Shown here in pieces: positions 34,555-44,451 of a stretch of 59,489 nucleotides of DNA; the first letter of the stretch is position 1; each line of letters starts with the position of its first letter. Location of the stretch: contig CAMBDE010000004.1 in NCBI GenBank assembly GCA_945865295.1, forward strand, positions 1 through 59,489. Direction: 5' to 3'. Position numbers and translations under genes: made by a program. Source of the stretch: Chitinophaga pinensis. Lineage in GTDB: Bacteria; Bacteroidota; Bacteroidia; Chitinophagales; Chitinophagaceae. The notes under the pieces were generated by a model. That model was not told the origin of the DNA and made no database searches. It was given only the letters and a program-made list of their open reading frames with translations.

Positions 34555-35275
34555 TATTTTCAATTATTTTCATAACTTCTTTTACATCATCAGCTGTATC
34601 AACTGCAATAGAATCTGTTGATAATTGAATCATTCTCACATCAAATCCTAATTCCATAAATCTTAATATTTCTATATCTTCAATACTTTCTAATAAAGTT
34701 TTTTCCTTTGCTCTACTATACCTAATTAAAGCTTCTTTGGGAAATGCATATATACAAATTTGACGCCAAGACTTAACGAATAAACTATTCTTGTTACCAG
34801 GAATTGGACTTCGTGACATATAGAGCAAACGACCATCTGGTCGAAATACAACTTTAGGTATAGAAATGCTATTGTAATGTTTTTCATTATCTATTGGCGC
34901 ATAACCATTAATAATTTCTCCATTATATTTTTTGATATTTTCTACAACTTTAAGAATATCAGCCGGATTTATTAGAGGTTCATCCCCTTGCACATTGATA
35001 TAATAATCCGCCTCATTAAATAGTGAAAATTCAGCCACTCGATCCGTGCCAGTCAAGCAATCACTTGATGTCATCACAACTTGAATATTTAGATTTTCAC
35101 AATGTTTATAAATTTGCTCATCGTCAGTTGCAACAAATATAAATTTAGAGTCAACTGCTTTGGCACATTTATCATAAGTCCTTTGGATCATTGATTTTCC
35201 CAAAAAATCAATTAAAGGCTTTCCCGGCAATCTTGATGATTGAAACCTAGCAGGTATTACTAATAAAATTTTCAT
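34541..35275 (-). CDS. KdsB-like CMP-ulosonate cytidylyltransferase (module B)
   Basis: A 244-residue paralogue of the module A enzyme: VIPARFQSSRLPGKPL, FVATDDEQI, INVQGDEPLINPADI, YMSRSPIPG, and SIEDIEILRFMELG. The length and motifs match KdsB (CMP-Kdo synthetase). It begins 1 base after the aldolase-fusion stop, which ties it to that gene. It could make CMP-Kdo, but the adjoining aldolase suggests a different 2-keto-3-deoxy acid. Confidence 0.87.
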   Translation of the reverse strand: MKILLVIPARFQSSRLPGKPLIDFLGKSMIQRTYDKCAKAVDSKFIFVATDDEQIYKHCENLNIQVVMTSSDCLTGTDRVAEFSLFNEADYYINVQGDEPLINPADILKVVENIKKYNGEIINGYAPIDNEKHYNSISIPKVVFRPDGRLLYMSRSPIPGNKNSLFVKSWRQICIYAFPKEALIRYSRAKEKTLLESIEDIEILRFMELGFDVRMIQLSTDSIAVDTADDVKEVMKIIENNELK

Positions 35276-35276
35276 A

Positions 35277-36821
35277 TTAAATTAATGAATAAACTGATTG
35301 AAGTTCCAAAATTTTATATTTTGTTGGTGTAATACTCACAGTCCTTATATCGAATTTATTTAAAGCGTTAAATAAGTATTCATTTTCAAAAATCAAATCT
35401 TGCTCTTTTTCTCCAATCAAATCACCCGCATAACCGTCATAACCAGCAAGATAGATATTTGTTACACCAATAGATTTCGCCGTCTGTAATGCTAATGCAG
35501 TATGTGAATCTTGAAATTTTTCAGTGAAATCTACTGTTCTTAATTCAAAAATGTTTTCAGAAATCATACTAGGAACATACGTTCCCATAATACGCGGAAA
35601 AGGTGGCAGGATAAACTTTGAATGAGCTAATTTTAGGAACTTAAAAGATTTTTCTAACCTATGCCCTTCATTCCCAACTAAACAAAAGTATTGTTTATTT
35701 GATATTTCGTTAAACTGTACTGCATTTTTTGAACTAGCATGGATTACAATCATTTCAGGGTTTAAATTAATCAAACTTCGAATTGCACTAATATGATTAA
35801 TTATTGAAGATCCACCTCCAATAATTAAAGCTTTATCACATTTTATTTCATAAGAAAAATCAATAATTGGTAGTTTTTTATTATCTAGAATATCGTTGGA
35901 TATGTTTGAGAGAGCTCTAATTATGCTATTAAAAGAATAATACCGCTTGCCAACCCATTCCATAACATCCTTTTGAGGTAGCGAATTAGCTCCAGAAACC
36001 ATATACGGCAGATTTGTGCCCCATTCATGCTTTTTTTGCAATTCAAAAAATTCCTCCACTATAAAACTAAGAGCATTGAAATTTAGATTCATATTTAACT
36101 TTCCTCGAGCATTTAATGCAGTTAACAAAAGCTCGGTTTTTAAATTCCCTGCACCTCTACCCATTCCCGTAATTGTAGAATCCACCATATCAACACCACA
36201 ATCTATTGCAGTTAGAGAATTTATTAATCCAAGTTCTAAGTTATTATGACCGTGAAATCCGACCTTGACGTTAGTTTTTGATTTGACTATTTCCAATATT
36301 TTCCTAACATCTTCTGGATATACACTTCCATAAGAATCAACAATACTAAAATAATCAACTTTGCCATCTAATTTAGTGAATTGATCAAACAATCCTTCGT
36401 GATTAACCCATGTAGACATATACATTAAATTAAATCCAACTTCGAATCCCATATTTTTTATATTCTCAGCAAGTATTAATCCTCGACCAAAATTTACAGG
36501 GTCAACGGCAATTCGAATCATATCTATCATCCCAATACATGGATTTAATAATCGATTTAAATCTGAATGAATTACGTCCTTTTCGTTTAGCATAATTGCA
36601 ATTTTTTTTATGCAATTTTTTTTAACATTTTCTAAAACATATTCAGGACAATAAAAAAACTCGCCAAGATAATTGGACATAGTTTTGGAACGATAGCCAA
36701 TTTCTATGTATTCAATTGGTAATTGATTAATAGATTCAAAATATGATTTGACCAACTTAGAATCAAAATCCCAATTTGTATAATACCCACCATCACGAAG
36801 TGTGCAATCTAGAATTTTCAT
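35277..36821 (-). CDS. DRE-TIM aldolase fused to a DUF115-like Rossmann domain (module B)
   Basis: A 514-residue fusion. Residues about 1-260 are a DRE-TIM/HMGL-like aldolase: LDCTLRDGGYY (catalytic DxTLRDG), FHGHNNLELGL (metal HxHN), TGMGRGAGNLKTE, the 4-hydroxy-2-oxovalerate-aldolase or isopropylmalate-synthase pattern. Residues about 330-514 are a Rossmann-like domain with ALIIGGGSSII and IYLAGYDGYAGD, resembling the DUF115/MptE-like superfamily. It would make a C-C bond with a keto acid or acyl-CoA donor; the second domain may bind a nucleotide or phosphorylated partner. Family calls firm, reaction unknown. Confidence 0.8.
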   Translation of the reverse strand: MKILDCTLRDGGYYTNWDFDSKLVKSYFESINQLPIEYIEIGYRSKTMSNYLGEFFYCPEYVLENVKKNCIKKIAIMLNEKDVIHSDLNRLLNPCIGMIDMIRIAVDPVNFGRGLILAENIKNMGFEVGFNLMYMSTWVNHEGLFDQFTKLDGKVDYFSIVDSYGSVYPEDVRKILEIVKSKTNVKVGFHGHNNLELGLINSLTAIDCGVDMVDSTITGMGRGAGNLKTELLLTALNARGKLNMNLNFNALSFIVEEFFELQKKHEWGTNLPYMVSGANSLPQKDVMEWVGKRYYSFNSIIRALSNISNDILDNKKLPIIDFSYEIKCDKALIIGGGSSIINHISAIRSLINLNPEMIVIHASSKNAVQFNEISNKQYFCLVGNEGHRLEKSFKFLKLAHSKFILPPFPRIMGTYVPSMISENIFELRTVDFTEKFQDSHTALALQTAKSIGVTNIYLAGYDGYAGDLIGEKEQDLIFENEYLFNALNKFDIRTVSITPTKYKILELQSVYSLI

Positions 36822-36925
36822 AAATAAAAATTAAATTAAATAAAAATTACTTAAATAATAAAATAGTATAATCGATTTAGCGAGTTATAAATAAAGTATT
36901 GAGAGCTTGTCTTTATAATTATAAA

Positions 36926-38833
36926 TTAATATAAGCCTATTAAAGAATGCATTGCAAGAACGCCTAAATCCTCCCTTTCTTTTGAAAATAACTCTACACC
37001 TTTAGTGTACTCTAAAATTAAGTGATCGACATAATTCATATTTATAAATGTTTTATCAAGTTGATTGATAAAATTTCCATTATTTAACGAATCAATTAAT
37101 AAGGGCTTAAATGATGACGCAAATAAAATTTCTCCCAATAAAGAAAAATTTGGAATTACATCATAAGTATAAGAGTGTGGACCCGTTTGTAAATGCATTG
37201 GGTAATCAATTTTATTTTTTAACATCCATTTCAATGGATATTTAGTATTATTCAAATCAAGTCCTCGGCCCCAATTTTCTGGCATTGAAGATAAAAAATC
37301 GATCAATCCTTTATCATGAAAAGGTAGGGCGCATTTAAACCCATGATAGTCAGCGGTATATTCAATAGTTGATACGGTTGAACCTTGCCAGTGAAATGTA
37401 TTATATAAATGTAAATATGTTGCATAAAGGTTTTCTTCCGTTAAACTTTCAGCGAAATTATTCAAATAACATTTTTCTGATATATCTAGGTATGATTTTT
37501 GCCCTAAACTAGACAATAAATTAGAATTTTTAATGGAAAAGAAAGGAAGCCTACCAGATCTAAGAAAAAACGACGATAAAAACTGTTTGTTGATATCAAT
37601 TTTATCTTTACATATATCATCTATTACAACATTTCTATTTAAATTTTTAAATAAATTCCAAACTGGATCTATATTTTCACTTCCTTTTAAGACTTCATTG
37701 TAAAATGTTGGGCCATGCAAATAAGATAACATCTTGTCACTGTATTCCCTAAAATCAAAGGAGGATGGATGGAAAATTGTAGCATACTGAGAAAATCCTA
37801 AATTATGAGCACCGTCACTCATCTCCCCTGCGAATACCACTTCATCTCCATTAGAAGTTTTTGCAATCTCTTCAGCAAGAAGCCAGTGATTAAAACCAGT
37901 CATATTTGCAAAATTTTGACTTTTAAAAAGCCCTTTTAATTCAATAAGTACCTTTTCAGCATTTTTTCTGTAATCAAATTCAACTATATCTAACTTAACA
38001 TCAAAATACCTGGCTATAGATATTGCTCGATCAATTTCAAATTGATTAATAACACCACTTCTATCTGAATATTGCATCCTTCCAATTACGCATCTAGTTT
38101 TTTTATTACCAAATAGGTGAACTAAAGCTGCAAGAATGGAGGTTGAATCCCAACCAGAAGAAAGATATACAATATTGCCATTCACAGAAGCTCGAGATCT
38201 TATTGCCTCTAGAAAAATATCTGAATATTCATGTAATTTACTTTCATCATAATTTTGTGCATTTCTTAACTTAACATCACGATTTAAAATCTCAACATTA
38301 TTATTAGAAATTTTTATACCTTCATATGTGCCCAACCTTTTAACATCAGAATACAATGTATGTTTCTTTGCTGGCCTAGAACCATAAACAGTTAATGAAT
38401 GTGCGACACCAACATTATCTAATTTATATCTTGTTAAATTAGTTTGAAAAAACTCAAGTGAAGAACATAAAATAAAGGTGTCATCTAAAAACTGGTAGTA
38501 AACTTCTAATCTGCCAAAATTATCAGTCCAAATTTCTACATTACTACTTTCAGAAATTCTAAAAATAACAAATCGCCCCTCTAATTCATCTAATCGATTT
38601 GGGTTTTTAATAATATCGATGATTTGTAATAAATCATTGACTGAATTAATAATACCATTTATATCCCTGTAACCAACCAAATTGCCAATTAGAATAAATT
38701 TCTCATTGTTATGATTTAAAATATAAGTTGTTTCAGAACTTTCTATTAAAAGATTCTCTGAAAGGTATTGTTCAGTCATATTAAAATGACTTTTAAACAC
38801 AGATTTACCAAATACGATTCTAAAATTTACCAT
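36926..38833 (-). CDS. asparagine-synthetase-like amidotransferase
   Basis: A 635-residue AsnB-family protein. The C-terminal ATP-pyrophosphatase domain has VYLSSGWDSTSILAAL, the SGGxDS-like PP-loop. The N-terminal glutaminase-like domain starts MVNFRIVFGK and lacks the usual Met-Cys N-terminus, so the glutamine-hydrolysing nucleophile is missing or the domain is only structural. Family members in glycan loci amidate uronic or ulosonic carboxylates. It overlaps the wzx stop by 14 bases and precedes the module B aldolase by 104 bases. Confidence 0.85.
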   Translation of the reverse strand: MVNFRIVFGKSVFKSHFNMTEQYLSENLLIESSETTYILNHNNEKFILIGNLVGYRDINGIINSVNDLLQIIDIIKNPNRLDELEGRFVIFRISESSNVEIWTDNFGRLEVYYQFLDDTFILCSSLEFFQTNLTRYKLDNVGVAHSLTVYGSRPAKKHTLYSDVKRLGTYEGIKISNNNVEILNRDVKLRNAQNYDESKLHEYSDIFLEAIRSRASVNGNIVYLSSGWDSTSILAALVHLFGNKKTRCVIGRMQYSDRSGVINQFEIDRAISIARYFDVKLDIVEFDYRKNAEKVLIELKGLFKSQNFANMTGFNHWLLAEEIAKTSNGDEVVFAGEMSDGAHNLGFSQYATIFHPSSFDFREYSDKMLSYLHGPTFYNEVLKGSENIDPVWNLFKNLNRNVVIDDICKDKIDINKQFLSSFFLRSGRLPFFSIKNSNLLSSLGQKSYLDISEKCYLNNFAESLTEENLYATYLHLYNTFHWQGSTVSTIEYTADYHGFKCALPFHDKGLIDFLSSMPENWGRGLDLNNTKYPLKWMLKNKIDYPMHLQTGPHSYTYDVIPNFSLLGEILFASSFKPLLIDSLNNGNFINQLDKTFINMNYVDHLILEYTKGVELFSKEREDLGVLAMHSLIGLY

Positions 38834-40256
38834 AAATAATTTTTTTTAACAAATTAGTTGAAACAATTTTATAATTAAAACCTAAGAGAATATAAACTGA
38901 AAATACTAAAACTTTAATGGCTGCTAAATAATGATAACTTATACCAACTAAGTCACCGGCAATTAGAATAGTACCCCCTAAAAAAAACGTAAAATAGAAG
39001 GATATAATTTTTTCTGTTTCCCAATAAATTTTGTATGCTTTTTGTGAGTAGAAAAAATACAAACATCCAGTAATTATCCCTGAAATAAACGTTCCTAAAG
39101 CAGCTCCTATAATAAGGAATTTATAAGCTAATATATATGTAAATACAAACCCAATACCTACAGTCATAATACTTATAATCGTTATTACATATGCTTTTTT
39201 CTTGTACATTAATTGAGGAATTTTCCCGAAAAATAAAATACTTGTATACATTCCTAAAATAACTACTAAATTAGCAGCAGGGTGAAATTCATTTGGTGTT
39301 AGCATCCAAAGTACTTCATATGAAACAAAAGCAATTACCATGCAAATAAAAACTGAAATATAGATGTATGGTGTTAATAGTATACCAATTAATATCCCTC
39401 CTTTTTTTTCATCTTTATTTTCAAACATTAATTTATAAGTTTTGGGAGAATAGATATTTTCAATAGAAGTTAGAAATGTAAATGATAAATTAGAAAATCT
39501 ATTTGCTATACTTATTAGCCCAACACCATTTGTAGAATTAAAAATATTTAATATTATTTTATCAATTGATTTTCCAAGAATACCTACAAAAATTTTCGGA
39601 GTTAAAGGCAAGCTAATTTTCATTGATTTTAACAACATTTTATAGTCGAACTTATAACTTTCTATTTTTAAGAAATTATACGTTAAGAAAATGAGTACTG
39701 CACTTCCAGAAATTAATTGACTATATATTAATCCAATAACCCCGACACGCAAGTAATAAACAAAAAAAACAGATAATAGCAATGTTAAAACCGTATCGTC
39801 AATTGAATATTTTAAAAAACTAGTGCTATTTAAATTATTTTTAAAATAGATTAAATAGTAATTTTTAATGCTAGAAATTCCGATGGCGAAATACGAAAAC
39901 AATAATAATAGGCCATAGTTTTTACTTCCAAACAAATGAAATGAAACTATATTTCTAGAAAAGAAAAAAATAATTGAAAAAAAAATAAAAGAAACCCATA
40001 TATAAGTTAAAATAGAATAAATTAATTCAGCTGATTTTTCATTTAACTTTTCTTCGAAAAAATTTCTTTCATAAGAAATTGGTAACCCAAAGTTTATTAT
40101 TCCAAAAATTATTCCCGAAAAAACTTGAGCTAATGCTAAAATTCCATAATCCGTCGCACTTATAAATTTAGTAAATATCGGTAAAACGATAAATTGACCA
40201 AGCCCACCTATCAAAGAAGAAAAACTATATTTAAAAAAATGCTTTATATTACTCAT
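38820..40256 (-). CDS. wzx: polysaccharide flippase
   Basis: A 478-residue MATE/PST-superfamily membrane protein with about twelve to fourteen hydrophobic helices; the start FKYSFSSLIGGLGQFIVLP and ISATDYGILALAQVF are typical Wzx signatures. It moves the undecaprenyl-linked repeat unit across the inner membrane. It is the only flippase in the locus. Preceded by the pseudaminate synthase gene with a 41-base gap. Confidence 0.92.
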   Translation of the reverse strand: MSNIKHFFKYSFSSLIGGLGQFIVLPIFTKFISATDYGILALAQVFSGIIFGIINFGLPISYERNFFEEKLNEKSAELIYSILTYIWVSFIFFSIIFFFSRNIVSFHLFGSKNYGLLLLFSYFAIGISSIKNYYLIYFKNNLNSTSFLKYSIDDTVLTLLLSVFFVYYLRVGVIGLIYSQLISGSAVLIFLTYNFLKIESYKFDYKMLLKSMKISLPLTPKIFVGILGKSIDKIILNIFNSTNGVGLISIANRFSNLSFTFLTSIENIYSPKTYKLMFENKDEKKGGILIGILLTPYIYISVFICMVIAFVSYEVLWMLTPNEFHPAANLVVILGMYTSILFFGKIPQLMYKKKAYVITIISIMTVGIGFVFTYILAYKFLIIGAALGTFISGIITGCLYFFYSQKAYKIYWETEKIISFYFTFFLGGTILIAGDLVGISYHYLAAIKVLVFSVYILLGFNYKIVSTNLLKKIIYGKF

Positions 40257-40297
40257 TTTTATTTTTTGAAATAACAGAATGTTTATCGAAGAGACTT

Positions 40298-41362
40298 CTA
40301 TTTATCAAAAATCAATTCCCAAGTAAGTGGTGTACCTTTCAATACATCTCGATTCAATGTGAGCCCAATAACTTGATCAAAATATTTAGGTGGTAAACCT
40401 AATCCTGGCCTAACGCATCGTACATTTTCTGGACTCAAAGTTTCACCTCGTTTAACATTTGACGAAATATATAAAGATCTACGAAATACTAATGATTTTT
40501 TTTCTGCATCAGTAGCACCATAACGAACTACCCCTAATGCCTGCCAAGCGCGCTCTGTTTCTGTAACCAATGCTTGCATCTCTGACGGCTCCAGCGAAAA
40601 AGCACTATCCACACCACCATCTGCTCTGCTCAAAGTGAAATGTTTTTCAACGATTGTAGCTCCGAGTGTTACGGCTGCAACAGAAACTCCAGTACCCATG
40701 GTGTGGTCTGAAAGTCCTATTTGACAATTAAATAATTCCCGCATGTGTGGAATTGTAGATATGTTACTATTTTCTGGTAATGCAGGATAAGTACTTGTAC
40801 ATTTTAACAAAACCAAATTTTTACAACCAGCTTCTCTAGCAGCAGTAATAGCTTCATGCAATTCTGCTATAGTTGCCATACCAGTAGATATTATCAAAGG
40901 CTTACCTGTAGCAGCTACCTTGCGAATTAATGGAAGATGAATGTTTTCAAAAGAAGCTATTTTATAAGCAGGAACATTTAAATCCTCCAAAAAATCTACA
41001 GCAGTTTCATCAAATGGACTACTGAAACAAACCATTCCAAGTTCTTTTGCTCTTTTCATGATTGGAGCATGCCATTCCCAAGGAGTATAGGCTTCGCCAT
41101 AAAGCTTATGCAGACTTTTGCCATTCCACAAACTATTTTGATCCTGTATTTTGAACTCATTCTCATGAACATCCAATGTAATAGTATCGGCGGTGTATGT
41201 TTGGAGTTTTATAGCCTGAGCACCAGTCTTAGCAGCGGCTTCAACTATGGCCAATGCCCTATCCAATGATTGATTATGATTACCACTCATTTCTGCAATG
41301 ATAAATGGACGAACGTTATTCCCTATTTCAAAGGGTCCTATGTTAAAATTATTAATCGACAT
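40298..41362 (-). CDS. pseI: pseudaminic acid synthase, PseI-type
   Basis: A 354-residue NeuB-family enzyme with the PseI pattern: FIIAEMSGNHNQSLDRAL, IKLQTYTADTITLD, SLWNGKSLHKLYGEAYTPWEWH, ISTGMATIAEL, GLSDHTMG, and a C-terminal SAF antifreeze-like domain (SSNVKRGETLSPENVR). It condenses phosphoenolpyruvate with 2,4-diacetamido-2,4,6-trideoxy-altrose to give pseudaminate. Noticeably more GC than its neighbours, suggesting separate acquisition. A second, divergent NeuB-family gene lies at 47167-48165. Confidence 0.92.
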   Translation of the reverse strand: MSINNFNIGPFEIGNNVRPFIIAEMSGNHNQSLDRALAIVEAAAKTGAQAIKLQTYTADTITLDVHENEFKIQDQNSLWNGKSLHKLYGEAYTPWEWHAPIMKRAKELGMVCFSSPFDETAVDFLEDLNVPAYKIASFENIHLPLIRKVAATGKPLIISTGMATIAELHEAITAAREAGCKNLVLLKCTSTYPALPENSNISTIPHMRELFNCQIGLSDHTMGTGVSVAAVTLGATIVEKHFTLSRADGGVDSAFSLEPSEMQALVTETERAWQALGVVRYGATDAEKKSLVFRRSLYISSNVKRGETLSPENVRCVRPGLGLPPKYFDQVIGLTLNRDVLKGTPLTWELIFDK

Positions 41363-42299
41363 ATTCTGAAAATCCTTTATAAAATTTATTAATTGAATGG
41401 TTAAGTTGAAATGAATCTAGTGGAATATTCAATTTATCTTGAATACTCCAAATAACATCTTCGTATCCCATCATGTGACGAAATAGAACGGTACTTGAAA
41501 AACGTGGATTGATTTCGAAAATCACAGGAATATCATTTATCAAGCGAAGTTGAACATTAATTGAACCTCGCAAATCGAGCAAAACTGCTAGTTCATGCAA
41601 TAACTCACTGATCTTGGGATGTTCTTCTCGTGATCCAAACCCAGAAAAGCCGCCCATCAATTTTCTTTTTAAAATAACATCTCTAATCTCTCCAGATATG
41701 GAACGGAACAATCCACATGTGAATTCACCACCTTGATCTATTAAAAACTCCTGCGCTATGAAATCAGGATAAATCTTCTGATAAAATCTCAATTCATCTT
41801 GATTATTGACAATATGAATTGACTTACTGCCTGATCCATCTCTGCTTTTGATCAAAACTGGATATTTATCTTTGTGATAATCTGATATTAGAAAAGTTTC
41901 AGGAAAAGGAAGTTCATAGTGTGCAAGAAAATCTGATGTCATTTTTTTATCAAATCCCACGTTTAGAGCCTGCTGGTTTGCCATAATAACTGGTCTGCCA
42001 AAAAAATCATCTTGGTATTGATGTTTTTCCATTTGCCTCAACTCAGGTTCTGAAATTGGAATTACAATATCGATTTCATTCTTCTTAATAAGATCCAATA
42101 CTTCAAACTGATAACTATCTGCATAACAACGAGGCACAATATGACATTCATCAAAAATAAATTTACCCGCGTGGTCTTTATGCAAATCGGCACCAATTAC
42201 CAAGCTAAATAGTTCAGGCTTGGATTTCAAAATCTTACCAATACTTTGGCCAATATCTCCACCACAACCTGTAATAAGCACCCTCAACTTATTCTTCAT
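41352..42299 (-). CDS. ATP-grasp family ligase
   Basis: A 315-residue ATP-grasp protein: a preATP-grasp start (VLITGCGGDIGQSI), IKSRDGSGSKSIHIV ATP-binding loop, and FEINPRFSSTVLFRHMMGYE metal-binding site, as in carbamoyl-phosphate-synthase-like ligases. It activates a carboxylate and couples it to an amine. In this module it could attach an amino-acid-like group to the amino function of a nonulosonate. Overlaps pseI by 11 bases. Confidence 0.85.
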   Translation of the reverse strand: MKNKLRVLITGCGGDIGQSIGKILKSKPELFSLVIGADLHKDHAGKFIFDECHIVPRCYADSYQFEVLDLIKKNEIDIVIPISEPELRQMEKHQYQDDFFGRPVIMANQQALNVGFDKKMTSDFLAHYELPFPETFLISDYHKDKYPVLIKSRDGSGSKSIHIVNNQDELRFYQKIYPDFIAQEFLIDQGGEFTCGLFRSISGEIRDVILKRKLMGGFSGFGSREEHPKISELLHELAVLLDLRGSINVQLRLINDIPVIFEINPRFSSTVLFRHMMGYEDVIWSIQDKLNIPLDSFQLNHSINKFYKGFSEYVD

Positions 42300-42996
42300 T
42301 TACACCTCTTTTTAGAATTTTACTTAAATAGTCAATATCTGGATCGTATTTATCAACTAATCTCAACAAAGATTGAGTATCATAATACGTCGATTGTAAG
42401 TCCAATATGCCTCGATTTAAATCCACCAAACACCAAGAGGCCAAACCACCAGTTATCCGAGATTGACCTACAGACCCAACATTTACTAATTTACCATGTC
42501 CAAGCTTAGCGATAAACGGACAATGAGAATGTCCTACAAAAATATAATCAATCTCAATGTCACATTTGGATAAAATCTCCTTACTCGCATCTGGATATAA
42601 ATAAAAATTTGGATCAAACGGTGAACCATGAAAGCAACCAATTGAAAAATCATTTATAGTTTCCAGATGAGAATCTGGTAATTTTCGAACTTGATCCAAT
42701 TCTGAAGCGGTGAACTGTTTCAAAGCGAGTTTATGCCCACTTCCATATTTTTGTCTTAAGATTTCTGCATCTAAAATACCATCCACACATTCAAAAAGCA
42801 TATGTTCATGATTTCCAAGAATCATTGTGGCATTCAATTCATTTAGCCTATCAAAAACATCTTTGGAATGGTAGTAATAGCCGGTGAAATCACCTAAAAA
42901 TATAATTCGATCAACTCCTATTTGTTCAATTTTCTTAAGAACGGCTTCTAAAGCAAAAATATTTCCATGAACATCAGATAAAACAGCTATTTTCAA
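42289..42996 (-). CDS. metallophosphoesterase (YfcE-like)
   Basis: A 235-residue calcineurin-like phosphoesterase with LSDVHGN, FLGDFTGYYY, ILGNHEH, and VGHSHCPF, all metal ligands present. Start is a TTG at 42996 that overlaps the upstream TGA (TTGA), and the family's MKIAVLSDVHGN begins there. Possible roles are removal of a phosphate or hydrolysis of a UDP-sugar pyrophosphate, which could replace the missing PseG; that is conjecture. Confidence 0.82.
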   Translation of the reverse strand: MKIAVLSDVHGNIFALEAVLKKIEQIGVDRIIFLGDFTGYYYHSKDVFDRLNELNATMILGNHEHMLFECVDGILDAEILRQKYGSGHKLALKQFTASELDQVRKLPDSHLETINDFSIGCFHGSPFDPNFYLYPDASKEILSKCDIEIDYIFVGHSHCPFIAKLGHGKLVNVGSVGQSRITGGLASWCLVDLNRGILDLQSTYYDTQSLLRLVDKYDPDIDYLSKILKRGVNEE

Positions 42997-43874
42997 AAAT
43001 AAATTTTTAAAAGTTCTCTATTAAGACATGATTCAAAACTATTTTTAAAAGGAAACAGTGTTTGATATTTAGTACTGTCAATTTTGAAATCATACATATT
43101 TGTAAAGGGCGTGTTTGTTATATCAATTCCTTCACTAATTAATAAATTAAGCTTATAAAGATGAAAATCACAAATTATAGAAATAAAATCGTATTCTGAA
43201 ATTGGATTAAAGCTTACATTGTAAATACCAGTCAAGTCTTCATTTACAAAATTTAAAATCGCATGTGCTGCTTCGATAGAGAAAATATAATTTGATTTGC
43301 TATGAATATTACGAGGATTTATTGATTTCTCTTCTTTGATTAAAGATGAATAAAAAATAGTCCTTTGAGTATAATCATTTGCGCCTAAAATAATCGGAAA
43401 ACGTAAAATAACTAATTTATCATTATAATAATTATTAACAGAATAACTCTCCATGTCTCTTTTCCCGTTAGAATAAGATATGTCAGGCCTATCTAAACCA
43501 AATAACTTATGCTTACTAGGAAAAAAATCATTTTCGTTAAATAAAGAGTCTTTCTCTATCTGTAAAGGGTTATCATAAATATAAGTTGTTGATATAAGAA
43601 TTAATTTAGGCAGCTTTATTTGAAACCTTAGTGCATTCAATAATTTTTCAGAATCAGGTAAAGAAAAATTAATAAAATCAATAACTACATCAAATTGTAT
43701 ATTTTTAAATAAATTATCTAAATCACTCTGATTTTTCCTATCGATATTAATAAAGTTTTGAGTAGATATTTCATTTCTAGAAGCCACAAATAACTTAATA
43801 TTTTCTTCATTCAGAATCTTGATTAGCTCAAGTCCTAAATATCTTGTTCCACCTAAAACTAGAATATTTTTCAA
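42993..43874 (-). CDS. NAD-dependent epimerase/reductase (SDR)
   Basis: A 293-residue extended SDR: VLGGTRYLGLELIKIL, LISTTYIYDN, and a catalytic YSNGK. Start is a TTG at 43874. Possibly reduces or epimerises a nucleotide or free sugar within the nonulosonate module. Substrate not determinable from sequence. Confidence 0.75.
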   Translation of the reverse strand: MKNILVLGGTRYLGLELIKILNEENIKLFVASRNEISTQNFINIDRKNQSDLDNLFKNIQFDVVIDFINFSLPDSEKLLNALRFQIKLPKLILISTTYIYDNPLQIEKDSLFNENDFFPSKHKLFGLDRPDISYSNGKRDMESYSVNNYYNDKLVILRFPIILGANDYTQRTIFYSSLIKEEKSINPRNIHSKSNYIFSIEAAHAILNFVNEDLTGIYNVSFNPISEYDFISIICDFHLYKLNLLISEGIDITNTPFTNMYDFKIDSTKYQTLFPFKNSFESCLNRELLKIYF

Positions 43875-43888
43875 AATACTAATTTATT

Positions 43889-44437
43889 CTAAGCGCTTTG
43901 CTTTGAATGAATAACCACTTTCCCTTTTTCATTTTTTTGAATATTTTTCAAATTTTTATCTAAATTAAATCCTGAAGTTTCTAATACCTTAAAAAGATCA
44001 GGCCTTAGATCAAAAGCATAGGTATATATTTTGATTAATTTTAAATCATTAAATGCTACCCGCTCTATTAAGTCAAGATAAATGAGCCATATTTCTTCAA
44101 AACTGTCTTTTTCTAATTTAGTGTCCATTATAAAAGAGATTTCGGCATTTTTGTCTGGCCAATTAATATGAACTAACCCACCATAACCGATACAAATATC
44201 ATTTTTTAAAAAAGAAAATAAAATTTGATTTGGTTGGTCTTCATCAAATATTTTAGAAACTATATTTGAGAAATAATTTTCTTGGTCTTCAACTGTTAAA
44301 GGATACTTTTGACGTAAATGATAGAGCTGTTCATTACGCCATAACATAATTGTAAAGCGATCTTGAAACCTAATGGGTACTATTTTATATTCTCTTGAAA
44401 TAAATTCTTGAGTATTTAAACATTTATAAATATTCAT
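43889..44437 (-). CDS. GNAT-family acetyltransferase
   Basis: A 182-residue N-acyltransferase of the GNAT/RimJ type: LWRNEQLYHLRQKYPLT, ICIGYGGLVHINWPDKNAEISFIMD, then KIYTYAFDLRPDLFKVLETSGF. One of two GNAT genes in the module; candidates for PseH-like 4-N-acetylation of the amino sugar. Distinct from the 45825-46394 protein. Confidence 0.8.
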   Translation of the reverse strand: MNIYKCLNTQEFISREYKIVPIRFQDRFTIMLWRNEQLYHLRQKYPLTVEDQENYFSNIVSKIFDEDQPNQILFSFLKNDICIGYGGLVHINWPDKNAEISFIMDTKLEKDSFEEIWLIYLDLIERVAFNDLKLIKIYTYAFDLRPDLFKVLETSGFNLDKNLKNIQKNEKGKVVIHSKQSA

Positions 44438-44451
44438 TGTTTGAATGAAGA

